NCBI GenBank assembly: GCA_028824125.1
Contig: JAPPES010000142.1
Location: 1-59,343 of the forward strand
Length of the DNA: 59,343 bases
Reading direction: 5' to 3'
From: Candidatus Poribacteria bacterium
GTDB taxonomy: Bacteria > Poribacteria > WGA-4E > WGA-3G
Below the pieces are notes generated by a model. It was given only the letters and a program-made list of their open reading frames with translations. It did no database searches and was not told where the DNA came from. A program made the position numbers and the translations under genes. Each line of letters opens with the position of its first letter. Position 1 is the stretch's first letter. Positions 9,070-19,878 of the stretch are shown piece after piece.

Positions 9070-9793
9070 CACATTCCTCTTTTGCAAGTCCAAGCGAAAT
9101 AGCCTGATGGATCTGTTGAATATTTTCTGCGCGAGAGCCTGATTTGTGAAAAACGCTACTGGTGCCGCCGACCAAGATGTCTGCGCCAGCTGCTACCATT
9201 TTCGGTATATTTTCAAAACTGACATTACCGTCAACTTCAATCGGGAGGTCAACACCACGTTCGTTCAAAAAAACGCGACAATCCGATATTTTTTGTAGGG
9301 TTGCTGGCACCAATTTCTGACCGGCAAACCCTGGATTCACGGTCATAATCAGCACAAAGTCAAGTCGGTCAATAATATACGTTATCGCGGAAAGCGGGGT
9401 CGCTGGGTTCAAAGCGACACCTGCTTTTATACCGTGTCCTTGAATTACCGATAAAGTTCTATCCAGATGTGTAGCAGATTCTGCATGAACAGCGATCTGT
9501 TGAACACCTATTTTTGCGACTGCTTCCACAAAAAAATCGTTATTTTGCACCATCAGGTGAATGTCAAAAGCACAATCTGTTTTTTGCCGTAATTGTTCAA
9601 TGAGTGCCAATCCAATGGGCATGTTTGGCACAAAGTGTGCATCCATTAAGTCAAAATGAAATAAACTAATCCCTGCTTCTTCCAATTCGCGTATATCTGT
9701 TTCCAAATTACAGAGATCAGCACACATCACTGAAGGTGCTATGCGAATCTTTTTGTTCGTGATCCTATTGCGTTGACTCTCAGGAGTCGGCAA
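9062..9793 (-). CDS. rpe: Ribulose-phosphate 3-epimerase family protein
   Basis: 243 residues of TIM-barrel Rpe type. Motifs: IAPSVMCADLCNLE, the metal-binding HFDLMDAHFVPNMPIG, VNPGFAGQK, EVDGNVS and the phosphate-binding VGGTSSVF. The start is a TTG with GAGAGGAG 9 nt upstream. Rpe interconverts ribulose-5-P and xylulose-5-P in the pentose phosphate pathway. Because it heads a unit with two sugar/polyol dehydrogenases, it may instead act on another ketose phosphate, as allulose-6-phosphate epimerase does; the family fold does not settle this. Confidence 0.88.
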   Translation of the reverse strand: MPTPESQRNRITNKKIRIAPSVMCADLCNLETDIRELEEAGISLFHFDLMDAHFVPNMPIGLALIEQLRQKTDCAFDIHLMVQNNDFFVEAVAKIGVQQIAVHAESATHLDRTLSVIQGHGIKAGVALNPATPLSAITYIIDRLDFVLIMTVNPGFAGQKLVPATLQKISDCRVFLNERGVDLPIEVDGNVSFENIPKMVAAGADILVGGTSSVFHKSGSRAENIQQIHQAISLGLAKEECDA

Positions 9794-9870
9794 GATATTT
9801 CTCCTCTCAAATTCGGGTTTCTCAATTTATTATAACATAAAATAGGTGAATTGTCAAATTTTGGAGAGGT

Positions 9871-10170
9871 AAGGGGGTGTAAATATTTGGGCAAAGTTTG
9901 GGATAAGGTGCGTTGTCTGAGACGTTTCCCATTTTCTGTCTGAATCACGGACTATCACAGATTTCACCGATTTCGCGGATTTTTGGGTTTGGGACTCCCA
10001 AATTCCTATTCAAAGTTTGCCTCAATCTCTTGAAAAGGAACTTATCTTGCCAACCCCCATCCGCGTCTTCCGCGTAATCCGTGTCATCCGTGATTCTGGG
10101 AGAAAAATGAGAAACGTCTCAGACAACGCACCTTATCCCAAACTTTTGCCAAAATATGGACACATCCCTT
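9871..10170. repeat. 300-bp inverted-repeat element with ~60-bp arms, family G
   Basis: The left arm runs from about 9871 (AAGTTTGGGATAAGGTGCGT, then TGTCTGAGACGTTTC) and is matched in inverted orientation by the right arm ending about 10170 (GAAACGTCTCAGACAACGCA, then CCTTATCCCAAACTT). The arms are about 60 bp with small indels; the ~150-bp centre has direct CGCG-rich words (ATCCGCG, AATCCGTG, ATCCGTG). No transposase is present, so it is a non-autonomous element or a very long hairpin. Nothing else is seen in the 9794-10290 gap. Confidence 0.7.
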
Positions 10171-10294
10171 TCCATTTCCTAAAGAAGAATTGGTTTTGAG
10201 GGACTATCCTGCAGTTTCACTTCACCGGTAAACTTTCCAAGACAATTTCTTGTCGTTTCTACTGAACAAATTCAACACATCAAACTCTCTTTTA

Positions 10295-10340
10295 CAGAAT
10301 TATGTAACCATTTCACACCTAACCCGCGTCACTATATATT
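10295..10340 (+). promoter_or_regulatory. ECF-type promoter of the sigma/WD40 gene
   Basis: CAGAATTATGTAACC followed after 17 nt by CGTCACTATA. The same layout (CAGAATTATG, an AAC/AGAC/ACC -35 core, 17-18 nt, CGTC -10) precedes the five sigma/BNR genes downstream. ECF promoters commonly have an AAC-type -35 and a CGTC-type -10, so autoregulation is inferred. Confidence 0.6.
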
Positions 10341-10377
10341 GATAAGATATAAAGCAATCTCTTTCTTGAGGTGTCTG

Positions 10378-11505
10378 ATGAAAAACGAAGATGTAGCACT
10401 AATAAACCGCATCCTCGCGGGTGATGAAACTGCCTTTGTCCGTTTGGTGGAAAAATATCAAAAGCAGGTGCATGCACTCGCTTGGCGGAAAATAGGCGAT
10501 TTCCACATCGCTGAAGAGATAACACAAGACACCTTTCTCAAAGTCTATCAAAAACTGTCAACTTTAAAAGACCTAAATCAGTTTTCCGGGTGGCTCTATG
10601 TGATTGCAACCCGCCAATGCCTCACATGGCTTCGTAAGAAACGGATTGAAACTGAATCGTTAGAAGGGGCAGACACCGAGTGGATAGATGAGTCCGCATA
10701 TTCCCGATATATCGCAGAGGAACACGCAAAGACTACAGTTGAAACACAACGCGAAGTGGTGAAAAAACTGCTGGCAAAACTGAAAGAGAGTGAACGCACA
10801 GTGATGACACTTCACTATTTTGGCGAGATGACGGTTGAAGAGATCAGTCGGTTTTTAGGTGTATCTACAAGTGCGATCAAGCTCCGTCTTCACCGTGCGC
10901 GGCAACGTCTCAAAAAGGAGGAACCGATGATTAGAGAGGCACTTAGCAACTTTCAACTATCCCCAAATCTTACCGAAAACATTATGCGAAAGATAGACCG
11001 AATCAAACCTGCTGCACCATCAGGAAGTAAACCGTTGATGCCGTGGGTGATAGGCGCGTCGGGTATTGCTTTAATTGTGTTGATGCTCGGAATAGGCAGT
11101 CAAGACTTATCCCGTTTCCAGCAACCCTATAGTTTAGATGCACAATCTGAGATGGCAGTGGAACTGATGGATGCACCTGTTGTGCTGAATGTTGAGGCGA
11201 AACCGAATGTCCGAAATAGATTAAGGGGAAATACTGATAATCCGGGCAGAGGTGATAATATAGGACAGGAATCAAATCAGCATAAAGGTAGTGTCAATGA
11301 TGTTAGATATTCTCCTGATGGCACGAAAATAGCGGTGGCATGGACAAACGGTATTTGGCTCTACGATGCGTTGACAGGTGAAGAACTTGAGAATTTTAGC
11401 TCACAAACGGCTACGGTCAACAGCATCGCGTTTAGTCCAGATGGCAAGATACTCACAAGTGCCGATTGGAATAAAGTCCATTTGTGGGATGCAACACAGG
11501 TATAA
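10378..11505 (+). CDS. ECF sigma factor with TM helix and WD40 start (5' part of frameshifted gene)
   Basis: Start ATG at 10378 (MKNEDVALINRIL) with GAGG 9 nt upstream. Region sigma2 covers about residues 20-90 (DFHIAEEITQDTFLKVYQKL), sigma4 about 125-180 (TVEEISRFLGVSTSAIKLR). A cytoplasmic linker follows, then one membrane helix (VIGASGIALIVLMLGIG, about 222-240) and an outside part that begins WD40 repeats (VRYSPDGTKIAVAW, IAFSPDGKILTSADW). The frame ends at 11503-11505 within a WD40 blade; the missing continuation is found in another frame from 11484. One missing base near 11494-11498 would join them. The domain order is like the 35-51.7 kb paralogues but with WD40 in place of BNR repeats. 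The sigma part is expected to stay membrane-tethered. Confidence 0.8.
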   Translation: MKNEDVALINRILAGDETAFVRLVEKYQKQVHALAWRKIGDFHIAEEITQDTFLKVYQKLSTLKDLNQFSGWLYVIATRQCLTWLRKKRIETESLEGADTEWIDESAYSRYIAEEHAKTTVETQREVVKKLLAKLKESERTVMTLHYFGEMTVEEISRFLGVSTSAIKLRLHRARQRLKKEEPMIREALSNFQLSPNLTENIMRKIDRIKPAAPSGSKPLMPWVIGASGIALIVLMLGIGSQDLSRFQQPYSLDAQSEMAVELMDAPVVLNVEAKPNVRNRLRGNTDNPGRGDNIGQESNQHKGSVNDVRYSPDGTKIAVAWTNGIWLYDALTGEELENFSSQTATVNSIAFSPDGKILTSADWNKVHLWDATQV

Positions 11506-12242
11506 AACTACGGATTCTATCAGGGCATAAGGATATAATCAACAGTATTGCGTTTAGTCCGGATGGGAAAACGATCGCAAGTGCCGGTTGGGAAAAAACT
11601 GTCCATCTGTGGGATGCGGACACAGGCAAACACGTACGCACACTCAAAGAGCATAAGGGTATGGTCTATAGCGTGGCGTTTAGTCCGGATGGGAAAACGA
11701 TCGCAAGTGCCGGTTGGGGTGAAGTCTATCTGTGGGATACAAGCACGGGGCACCGGCTCCGTACACTCGATCAACGCACAATTGTTGAAACGGGTACAAC
11801 TACGTTCACCAGCGTTGCATTTAGTCCGGATGGAAAGCATATCATTGCTGGCAGTGGCGGTTCAAACGCTACCATCTGTCTGTGGAATGTGGACACTGGA
11901 CGATACCTCCGAATGATTCACCGAGTTCGACCCAGATTGAGTGTCCTTTTGAGGCGAGACTTTTTAAGTGACAACCTAACACTCATAAGGGATACGACTT
12001 TCGATACCAACGTTGTGTTCAGTCCGGATGGCAAAATGATCGCAAGTGGCGGTTGGGGTGGAGTCCACCTGTGGGATCCGAATACAGGACAACCCCTCCG
12101 AAGGCTCAAATCGGATATGAGTTTTTTTGACAGACAGATGGCGTTCAGACCGGATAGCAAGATGATTGTAACTGCCGGTAGAGATAAAGTCCATCTGTGG
12201 GATCCGAACACAGGACAACTCCTCCGAACACTCATTAAGTAG
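11484..12242 (+). CDS. WD40 propeller (3' part of frameshifted sigma/WD40 gene)
   Basis: About 250 residues of WD40-like repeats: IAFSPDGKTIASAGW...VHLWDADTGKHVRTL, VAFSPDGKTIASAGW...VYLWDTSTG, VAFSPDGKHIIAG...CLWNVDTG, VVFSPDGKMIASGGW...VHLWDPNTG and MAFRPDSKMIVTAGR...VHLWDPNTGQ. The nominal GTG at 11484 is a frame artefact; coding continues from the upstream sigma part. Together the two parts give about six to seven blades, enough for one propeller. The first TGIKLRILSGHKD completes the blade interrupted at the end of the upstream frame. Either the chromosome carries a real 1-bp deletion that leaves the gene inactive, or the assembly has an error here. Confidence 0.75.
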   Translation: MGCNTGIKLRILSGHKDIINSIAFSPDGKTIASAGWEKTVHLWDADTGKHVRTLKEHKGMVYSVAFSPDGKTIASAGWGEVYLWDTSTGHRLRTLDQRTIVETGTTTFTSVAFSPDGKHIIAGSGGSNATICLWNVDTGRYLRMIHRVRPRLSVLLRRDFLSDNLTLIRDTTFDTNVVFSPDGKMIASGGWGGVHLWDPNTGQPLRRLKSDMSFFDRQMAFRPDSKMIVTAGRDKVHLWDPNTGQLLRTLIK

Positions 12243-12384
12243 ATTTGATACTACCGCATTAACTCTTCTGTAGCGTCCACTTTCAGTTTGCGCAGGCACA
12301 ACTCAGCAGTAGAAAGAATGGGCATAAAGTATACCCTTCTCTTCTCTATTTTAACGCATACTTATGTTTTACTCAATATGACTT

Positions 12385-14551
<2,167 letters not shown>

Positions 14552-14555
<4 letters not shown>

Positions 14556-15280
14556 GTATTTTCCTCCTGTTTTTGTGCTTTTTGCTCCTGTTCAAACAGT
14601 TCCAAAACTTCGTAGGTGGCCTCACAGCTAGAATCTAACAAAAGCGCGTCGGTAATATATTCTTCTGCCTCTTCAAACCTACCCTGCCTCATGTAGACCA
14701 GTGCAATGCTATTGTGTACCATGGGAATTTCTGGATTCTGGGTAAGTGACTGCTGCAAATGCTCAAGTGCCAGATCATATTCGCCCAAGAAAGCGTAAGT
14801 GTTCCCGATATAGAAATCAAGCTCTATGGTATCCAGGCCAAGCTCGCGTGCCTGCTGAAAATGATGGAGTGCTTTTTCGTAAGCGTCCAGTCCGATGTAA
14901 GCGCGTCCGAGGACGTAGTGTGCCTTTTCCTTTTCTTCATCTCTATCGGCTGCGAGTGCGGCAGTGCCCATCTCCATCGCATCTTCAAATCTTTTCAATT
15001 CTACGTAAACGTACCCAAGTTTGTAATACACCTCAGACATTTTAGGATTCAGGGCGAGTGCCTTCTTGAAGTGGGAAACCGCTGTTTCAGGTGCCTCAAG
15101 TGCCATGTAGGTTATGCCAATATTGTGATGCGCGTCCGCGTCATCTGCATCTATCGCAAGCACTTTCAAAAAAGCTGCTTTCGCTTTAGTAAACTCCCGT
15201 CTTCTGTTATACATATCGCCGCGTTTCAGGTATGCCGCTTTGATTTTTGCTCGATTTTTCCTTCGTCTTTGTTGTGCCAT
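14552..15280 (-). CDS. TPR-repeat protein
   Basis: 242 residues from the ATG at 15280, preceded by GGAGAG. Starts in a very basic segment (MAQQRRRKNRAKIKAAYLKR), then five to six tetratricopeptide repeats, for example KAAFLKVLAIDADDADAHHN, SHFKKALALNPKMSEVYYKL, HFQQARELGLDTIELDFYIG and HLQQSLTQNPEIPMVHNSIA. TPR arrays bind other proteins. No signal peptide, so probably cytoplasmic. The C-terminus is acidic and Gln-rich (EQEQKAQKQEENT). The frame is open 114 codons further upstream, but that part runs through a repeat element and is unlikely to be translated. Its translational coupling to a Gfo/Idh gene is unexplained. Confidence 0.83.
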
Positions 15281-15303
15281 TGTGTCTCTCCGCTTTTTGG
15301 TTT

Positions 15304-15512
15304 TATAGTCCAATCCGAAAATATGTTTACATTCAATGAATAACAATCCCACCACGCTCTCGCTGGCGAGGCGGGGAATGCCTAAAGACGAATGCGCCAA
15401 ATCAACGGTATGAATGCCATTTAGGCATTCCCCGTATGGCATTCGCCATGATTCATACCGTTGATTTCTTCCTAACCTCGCCAATGTGCAGGTAATTGTG
15501 GATTTTACTATA
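15304..15512. repeat. Miniature element, family B (copy 1), containing another palindrome
   Basis: The ends TATAGTCCAATCCGAAAATA and, inverted, AATTGTGGATTTTACTATA match the complete copy at 56522-56635. Between CTGGCGAGG and CCTAACCTCGCC a further palindromic block is inserted (GGGGAATGCCTAAA... with AATCAACGGTATGAATGCC), which is also found at about 22388-22425 and 38188-38222. No gene. Confidence 0.6.
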
Positions 15513-15610
15513 TAACCTGTGAGACGGTTGCAATGAGTATACCGTAAAACGTTGAATTTTTCAACTGCTTCTTCAAGGATGAAGGCGCGAAAGTATGTCC
15601 AACTTTTTAC

Positions 15611-15754
15611 GTTGAATGTCAAAGAGAAACTATAGGTGTCAATTTAAGGCATTTTACGTGCAAAGTAAGCAAACGGTAGGCGCGTTTTGTAAACGCGCCT
15701 ACCGGGATAGTGGAACGCTAAATTGACATGTATGGTTGAATGTCAAAGAGAAAC
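15611..15754. repeat. Family F miniature element flanked by 20-bp direct repeats
   Basis: GTTGAATGTCAAAGAGAAAC occurs exactly at 15611-15630 and 15735-15754. Between them is a 104-bp element with ends ATAGGTGTCAATTTA and TAAATTGACATGTAT and an inner hairpin CGGTAGGCGCGTTT/AAACGCGCCTACCG. The second member, at 38102-38352, is likewise flanked by a direct repeat of about 21 bp. Confidence 0.65.
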
Positions 15755-15790
15755 CTGTTAGGATATAGGAAAAAAACAGGAGGACAGACA

Positions 15791-16186
15791 ATGGCAAACA
15801 ATTCGACACTTGAGAGAATCTATCCCTTTTTCATTGTTGATAACCTTGCAGAGTCAATAGAATTCTACAATCAAAAACTCGGTTTTCAAACAGATTTACT
15901 TGTCCCTGAAGATGATCCGTATTTTGGTATCGTGTGTCGTGATAATGTGCGGATACTTCTCAAAGAGATCACTGAATATATCCATCCAGTGCCAAACCAC
16001 ACTCGGCATGAGTGGGCGCGCTGGGATGCTTTTATTTTGACTTCTGATCCGGATGCGCTTTATGCGGAGTATCAATCGCGTGGGTTAGCATTCCACGAAC
16101 CGTTGGAAGATACTGATGACGGTTTGCGTGCTTTTGAACTGAAGGATCATGATGGGTATGTTTTGTGTTTTGCACAGCCGTTGTGA
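15791..16186 (+). CDS. Glyoxalase/bleomycin-resistance (VOC) fold protein
   Basis: 131 residues. The ATG at 15791 follows AGGAGG at 7-8 nt; an upstream in-frame ATG lies in repeat sequence. One VOC domain: YPFFIVDNLAESIEFYNQKLGFQ at the N-terminus and LRAFELKDHDGYVLCFAQPL at the C-terminus, with a candidate metal Glu in AFELKDHDG. VOC proteins include lyases, dioxygenases and antibiotic-binding proteins; none can be assigned. It stands alone on the plus strand. Confidence 0.85.
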   Translation: MANNSTLERIYPFFIVDNLAESIEFYNQKLGFQTDLLVPEDDPYFGIVCRDNVRILLKEITEYIHPVPNHTRHEWARWDAFILTSDPDALYAEYQSRGLAFHEPLEDTDDGLRAFELKDHDGYVLCFAQPL

Positions 16187-16242
16187 GATGAACAAACGAA
16201 AACAGAACTGGACTATTTTAAAAATTTTTCAGACTATTTTGC

Positions 16243-17325
16243 TTACTCAAGAACTCGCTTCTCAAAATCAAGACGTTCAATTCGTTGAAACCGGTTGTGC
16301 CGTAGATTTTCATAGAAGACCCACGAATCTCTATTTGTGCTGGAAGCAAATATACCGAATGGGGTGTCAGTTGCACAGAGGAAACTCTGCAGCGGTTTGG
16401 CGTAACTTGGCCCACTTGGTAATTTACACTCTGTAATAGCGATAAAATTTCCTTGTGCATCGCGAAGTACAATGTCGGCTCTGCTATGAAGGGGCCCTAT
16501 TTGAATTCTACATTCTCTGAGAATAGAAAATTTAGCAAACCTGGGTTCAGAGAAATATGCGATAACAGCCTCTACCATGTCAAATTCCTGAAGTCGTTCT
16601 TTTATGGCAGTGCTAAAGTCATCTTCTCCCTGTTCTTCTGCAAGTTTCAATGCCTGCTGAAGATCTGTCTTGGCACCCATAAGGTCATTTAGACTGGATT
16701 TTGCTTCGCCTCGACTTGCATAAATTCCAGCATAATCGGGATTTAGATGGATTGCTGAGTTATAGGCAGAGATAGCCCTTTCTATCTTACCACCTCTCCA
16801 GAGAAGACAACCGATAGAAAAGAAAACAGAGACAAAATCTGTCTCAATTTGTCCTGGGACGTTAGCAGAGACCTTCCTGTCTTTGCTAATTGTCTTATCA
16901 GATGTCTCTTTTATCAGCTCAGGAAAAATATCTGCTAACTTTGGAAAGTGTTGATCCTCATACGCTTTAATAAGAACACCGGCCAATGTCATTGTTGCCG
17001 ACAAGGGATGACTTTCGTCCTCACCGACACTATAGATTAAATCGTCCAAGACTACTGAAAGTTGTTGGTATTCGGTTTCCGTTACGACAACACTACTAAG
17101 GTCTTCGTTCCGATTCACGATACCCGTAAATAGGTCTAATAAACTTGTGAGCCACTGTGTAGCACTTTCAGGGTAAGGTGTAACATCAACAAGTACCTTG
17201 GTGGAAGGTTGTGTCGCCGCGGGTAACACCTGAGCTGGCAAGCCGTGTGAGTTTAAGACTGGTGGCCCAAAAGGCGCGAATGTTGACAATATATCTTTGG
17301 GAGTTGGCATTTCAGTAAACATCAT
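16243..17325 (-). CDS. HigA-like segment + TPR + PD-(D/E)XK-like protein (putative chimeric antitoxin)
   Basis: 360 residues. Residues about 78-130 (TETEYQQLSVVLDDLIYSVG and LAGVLIKAYEDQHFPKL) resemble the N-terminal part of HigA antitoxins that wraps HigB (pattern: TEEEY, a helix, LIxxYExxHxP). The XRE helix-turn-helix that normally follows is absent. Instead there is a TPR-like region at about 165-230 (AISAYNSAIHLNPDYAGIYA) and a C-terminal domain with RADIVLRD...AITECK (Asp284, Glu299, Lys301), a PD-(D/E)XK-type arrangement as in HsdR N-terminal domains. It starts 3 nt after the HigB stop, where an antitoxin is expected. I infer that it neutralises HigB; the role of the nuclease-like domain is unknown. 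Confidence 0.6.
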   Translation of the reverse strand: MMFTEMPTPKDILSTFAPFGPPVLNSHGLPAQVLPAATQPSTKVLVDVTPYPESATQWLTSLLDLFTGIVNRNEDLSSVVVTETEYQQLSVVLDDLIYSVGEDESHPLSATMTLAGVLIKAYEDQHFPKLADIFPELIKETSDKTISKDRKVSANVPGQIETDFVSVFFSIGCLLWRGGKIERAISAYNSAIHLNPDYAGIYASRGEAKSSLNDLMGAKTDLQQALKLAEEQGEDDFSTAIKERLQEFDMVEAVIAYFSEPRFAKFSILRECRIQIGPLHSRADIVLRDAQGNFIAITECKLPSGPSYAKPLQSFLCATDTPFGIFASSTNRDSWVFYENLRHNRFQRIERLDFEKRVLE

Positions 17326-17328
17326 ATC

Positions 17329-17670
17329 TTACCTTTTCTTGTTCCATGCATCATACTCAGCGTGTGTCAGGACTTCATGAATGACAACTTGCTGATGTCC
17401 ATATCGCATAATTGTAATAAGTCGCGCTTTGTTACCGCCAATGTTGAAGACTGTAAACGTTGTTTCTCGGCTACTGTAAGGAACTCGCTGCCTTAGTTGC
17501 ACAGGTGTTTCTTTTTTAACTAAGTCAGCGTGAGGAAATATTTTTCGCAATTCTGTTACTGAATTAAAATCCTGTTGTCGCATCAACTGAAGCCAACGGA
17601 GGATCCCTGCTCTGGAGGTTGCGTGTCTTTCTGCAAATTCAGTAAGTTTATGTTCAGAAATAATCTGCAT
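17329..17670 (-). CDS. higB: HigB-family toxin (RelE/ParE fold mRNA interferase)
   Basis: 113 residues from the ATG at 17670 (MQIISEHKLTEFAERH); the frame is open 22 codons further up without family similarity. Matches the HigB pattern throughout: an N-terminal VIS-type strand, RAGILRWLQLM, LRKIFPHADLV, the highly conserved FNIGGNKARLI, and the C-terminal HEVLTHAEYDAWNKKR. HigB toxins cleave mRNA on the ribosome. The toxin-first order followed immediately by a second gene is that of higBA loci, but the second gene is a 360-residue chimera rather than a ~100-residue HTH antitoxin. Confidence 0.88.
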   Translation of the reverse strand: MQIISEHKLTEFAERHATSRAGILRWLQLMRQQDFNSVTELRKIFPHADLVKKETPVQLRQRVPYSSRETTFTVFNIGGNKARLITIMRYGHQQVVIHEVLTHAEYDAWNKKR

Positions 17671-18067
17671 TGGCCAGTTGTCCCAAAAGCGGGAATCGTG
17701 AGCGCAACCAACTTCTATCAGAAGAGGATAAAACAAGCAAGTTTGGATGTTCTGATAAGAAAGTTATAACACGCAATCTAAGCCTCCACTTACCATATCC
17801 TATTAAGTGCCGTGAAAATTGTATATCAATTTGTAAAAGATTTCAAGGAAAAGAGACTTCAATTGGCCAGATTTATGCGGACAAATGGACTCCTCCATAG
17901 AAGAGGATATGTTTTTGGAATAGTGTTCTGATAACTTGTGGATACTTCTCAAGGCTTCTTCTCCGACTCCAGTGCAAGTTGCAACGCCTTTTTGCATATC
18001 CTTCGCCGCTTTGTTCCTTTGAACCAACGCACGTTTCGCCACTCCACGATGGCGAAACAATCATCAT
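17671..18067. other. Gap between toxin gene and sensor kinase; hairpin, no convincing gene
   Basis: On the minus strand GTTTCGCCA/TGGCGAAAC (about 18033-18058) forms a 9-bp hairpin right after the sensor kinase stop, without a T-run. An 85-codon minus-strand frame follows (from 18060) with low-complexity composition and no recognisable features; I do not call it a gene. Nothing else is seen. Confidence 0.4.
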
Positions 18068-19876
18068 TTAACTTTTTGTATTTTTAAGAGGAAGCGTGAT
18101 TTTAAAAGCCGTTCCCATACCGATCTTACTCCTCACCTCAACCTTGCCTTGATGTGCAGTAATAATTTGGTGCGAAATCGCAAGCCCAAGCCCAGCACCC
18201 CCGTCCGCTTCTTTTGTCGTAAAATAGGCATCGTAAATCCGTTCCTGATTTTCTTCTGGAATGCCAATACCGGTATCGCGAATTTCAAGTGTAACGTTAG
18301 AAACACCCCCTACCTCTTCTAAGGTTGTCGTCAGGTAAATACTTCCACTTTTAGGCATTGCCTGGACGCTATTTTGGACAAAATTAAAAATAGTTTGACG
18401 CATTAGCATCTCATCTAATTGCATATCTGGGAGTTCTGGATCAAAATTCCGAATAATTTGAACTTCTGCTTCCTCTGTAACAAGCACAAATTCAGATAAA
18501 ACAGCGTTCAAGAGATCGTTCAAATTGACTGTTGTTAAATTAAGTTTTTGAGGTCGGTTGAGTGTCAAAAATTGTTCTGAAGTCTGCTTTAGCACCTGTA
18601 TTTTCTCGTCAACAATATCTAAAAATTCTTTTGCCTCTTCAATATCTTCCGGGTTGACTTTGGGTTGAGAGAAGACCGATTTTAAATGTTGGGCTGTCAT
18701 TCCGATTGAATTGAGGGGGTTCCGAATTTCGTGTGCAACCCCAGCAGCAAACTGTCCGAGTGCTGCTATCTTTCTTGAATGTGATGTTTTCAATTGGATA
18801 AACATCCGAACTAAATTACGGGTCGCTTTGCTGATTTCATCTGAGCCGTAATTCTGATGTAAGTAGGATGAGAATTTACCCGTTTCAGCATTTTGAATGA
18901 TCTCGGTCATTCGGGCAAGCGGTTTCATAATGAAGTGGTTCGTCATCAAATCAATTAAAACAACAAGTAACACGCCAACAATCACAGTGAAAATTGCAAG
19001 TGTGAACAGTGATGAACGGATAGATTTCGCAATATATGGCACATCAAACAACACTCGGATATAACCGCTGTTAGCATGCGCCGTGTGAATCCAGAAATTA
19101 TTTTCCTCCAGCCATAAATTATATACGTGCCCTGTTTTTGTATCTGTGATTTGCCATCGGTTGTTTTCTTGATCTATTGCCACCGTTGCATCCGGAGACA
19201 GATCGATATTATTCGATACAAACATCTGATACAGATCAATATGAAATTTTCCCTGGTTAAGAAGTGCTATTTGATAAATGAACTCAGGTCCTACTCCCTC
19301 AATTAAAACGGGTGTGTCCGGTGCCAAGCCGATTCCTTCGCGGACACGCTTTTCCCATGCCTCAAGCTCTTCAGACGAAATTTGTTCAACGCTTGCGGAT
19401 GTTTGAGATTCCAACTGCTTTGGTGGAATAGTATATTTAACAATAATGACTGTTGCATCTTGCCCCTCCATTGTATCAATTTTTGCCCCATAAGTTTTAA
19501 TCTGTTGAATGTCGTCTTCTCCTAAGAAAAAAACAGTTGCCTCGTCTTGTGTAAGTAAACTTGAACGGACGCGCGTATTTCCTAAAGTAACCTGAACATT
19601 CAGAACATCCTTCATATCAGGATCTTGTTTAAGATTAAGAAGAATCTGATTAATACTTTCGACATTAAAGGCTTGTGAGGTAGTAAGTTCCGTAACAACT
19701 GCGTTGAGGATGGTATTCTCAGCGAGCCTTTTTAACGTATCACTTTGTTCTGCCCCTAAGGCATGAAGAGCACGCATCTCTCTACGAATTCGAACACTGT
19801 CCAAAAAGTAGAAAACGACGAGGACAGCAACAACTGTTAAGTTTATGATTAAAGAATACTTCCACTGCAAACGCAT
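18068..19876 (-). CDS. Membrane sensor histidine kinase
   Basis: 602 residues. Membrane helix 1 at about 8-24, a ~265-residue periplasmic sensor region, helix 2 at about 289-309, a HAMP-like linker, then the kinase core: H-box GVAHEIRNPLNS (His381), N-box NFVQNSVQAM, G1 DTGIGIP and G2 GAGLGLAI. All ATP-binding boxes are intact. It starts 2 nt after the glpK stop codon, so the two genes are almost certainly cotranscribed. No response regulator is adjacent. Sensing glycerol or a glycerol-linked signal would be a reasonable but untested reading of the context. Confidence 0.93.
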   Translation of the reverse strand: MRLQWKYSLIINLTVVAVLVVFYFLDSVRIRREMRALHALGAEQSDTLKRLAENTILNAVVTELTTSQAFNVESINQILLNLKQDPDMKDVLNVQVTLGNTRVRSSLLTQDEATVFFLGEDDIQQIKTYGAKIDTMEGQDATVIIVKYTIPPKQLESQTSASVEQISSEELEAWEKRVREGIGLAPDTPVLIEGVGPEFIYQIALLNQGKFHIDLYQMFVSNNIDLSPDATVAIDQENNRWQITDTKTGHVYNLWLEENNFWIHTAHANSGYIRVLFDVPYIAKSIRSSLFTLAIFTVIVGVLLVVLIDLMTNHFIMKPLARMTEIIQNAETGKFSSYLHQNYGSDEISKATRNLVRMFIQLKTSHSRKIAALGQFAAGVAHEIRNPLNSIGMTAQHLKSVFSQPKVNPEDIEEAKEFLDIVDEKIQVLKQTSEQFLTLNRPQKLNLTTVNLNDLLNAVLSEFVLVTEEAEVQIIRNFDPELPDMQLDEMLMRQTIFNFVQNSVQAMPKSGSIYLTTTLEEVGGVSNVTLEIRDTGIGIPEENQERIYDAYFTTKEADGGAGLGLAISHQIITAHQGKVEVRSKIGMGTAFKITLPLKNTKS

Positions 19877-19878
19877 CG

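Noticed and set aside
11490..11505. Programmed ribosomal frameshift in the sigma/WD40 gene
   Set aside because: No slippery heptamer or following pseudoknot is evident, and the shift falls in the middle of an ordinary WD40 blade.
17803..18060. 85-codon minus-strand frame after the sensor kinase
   Set aside because: No ribosome site, no recognisable motif, begins in a hairpin sequence and has unusual composition; probably non-coding.
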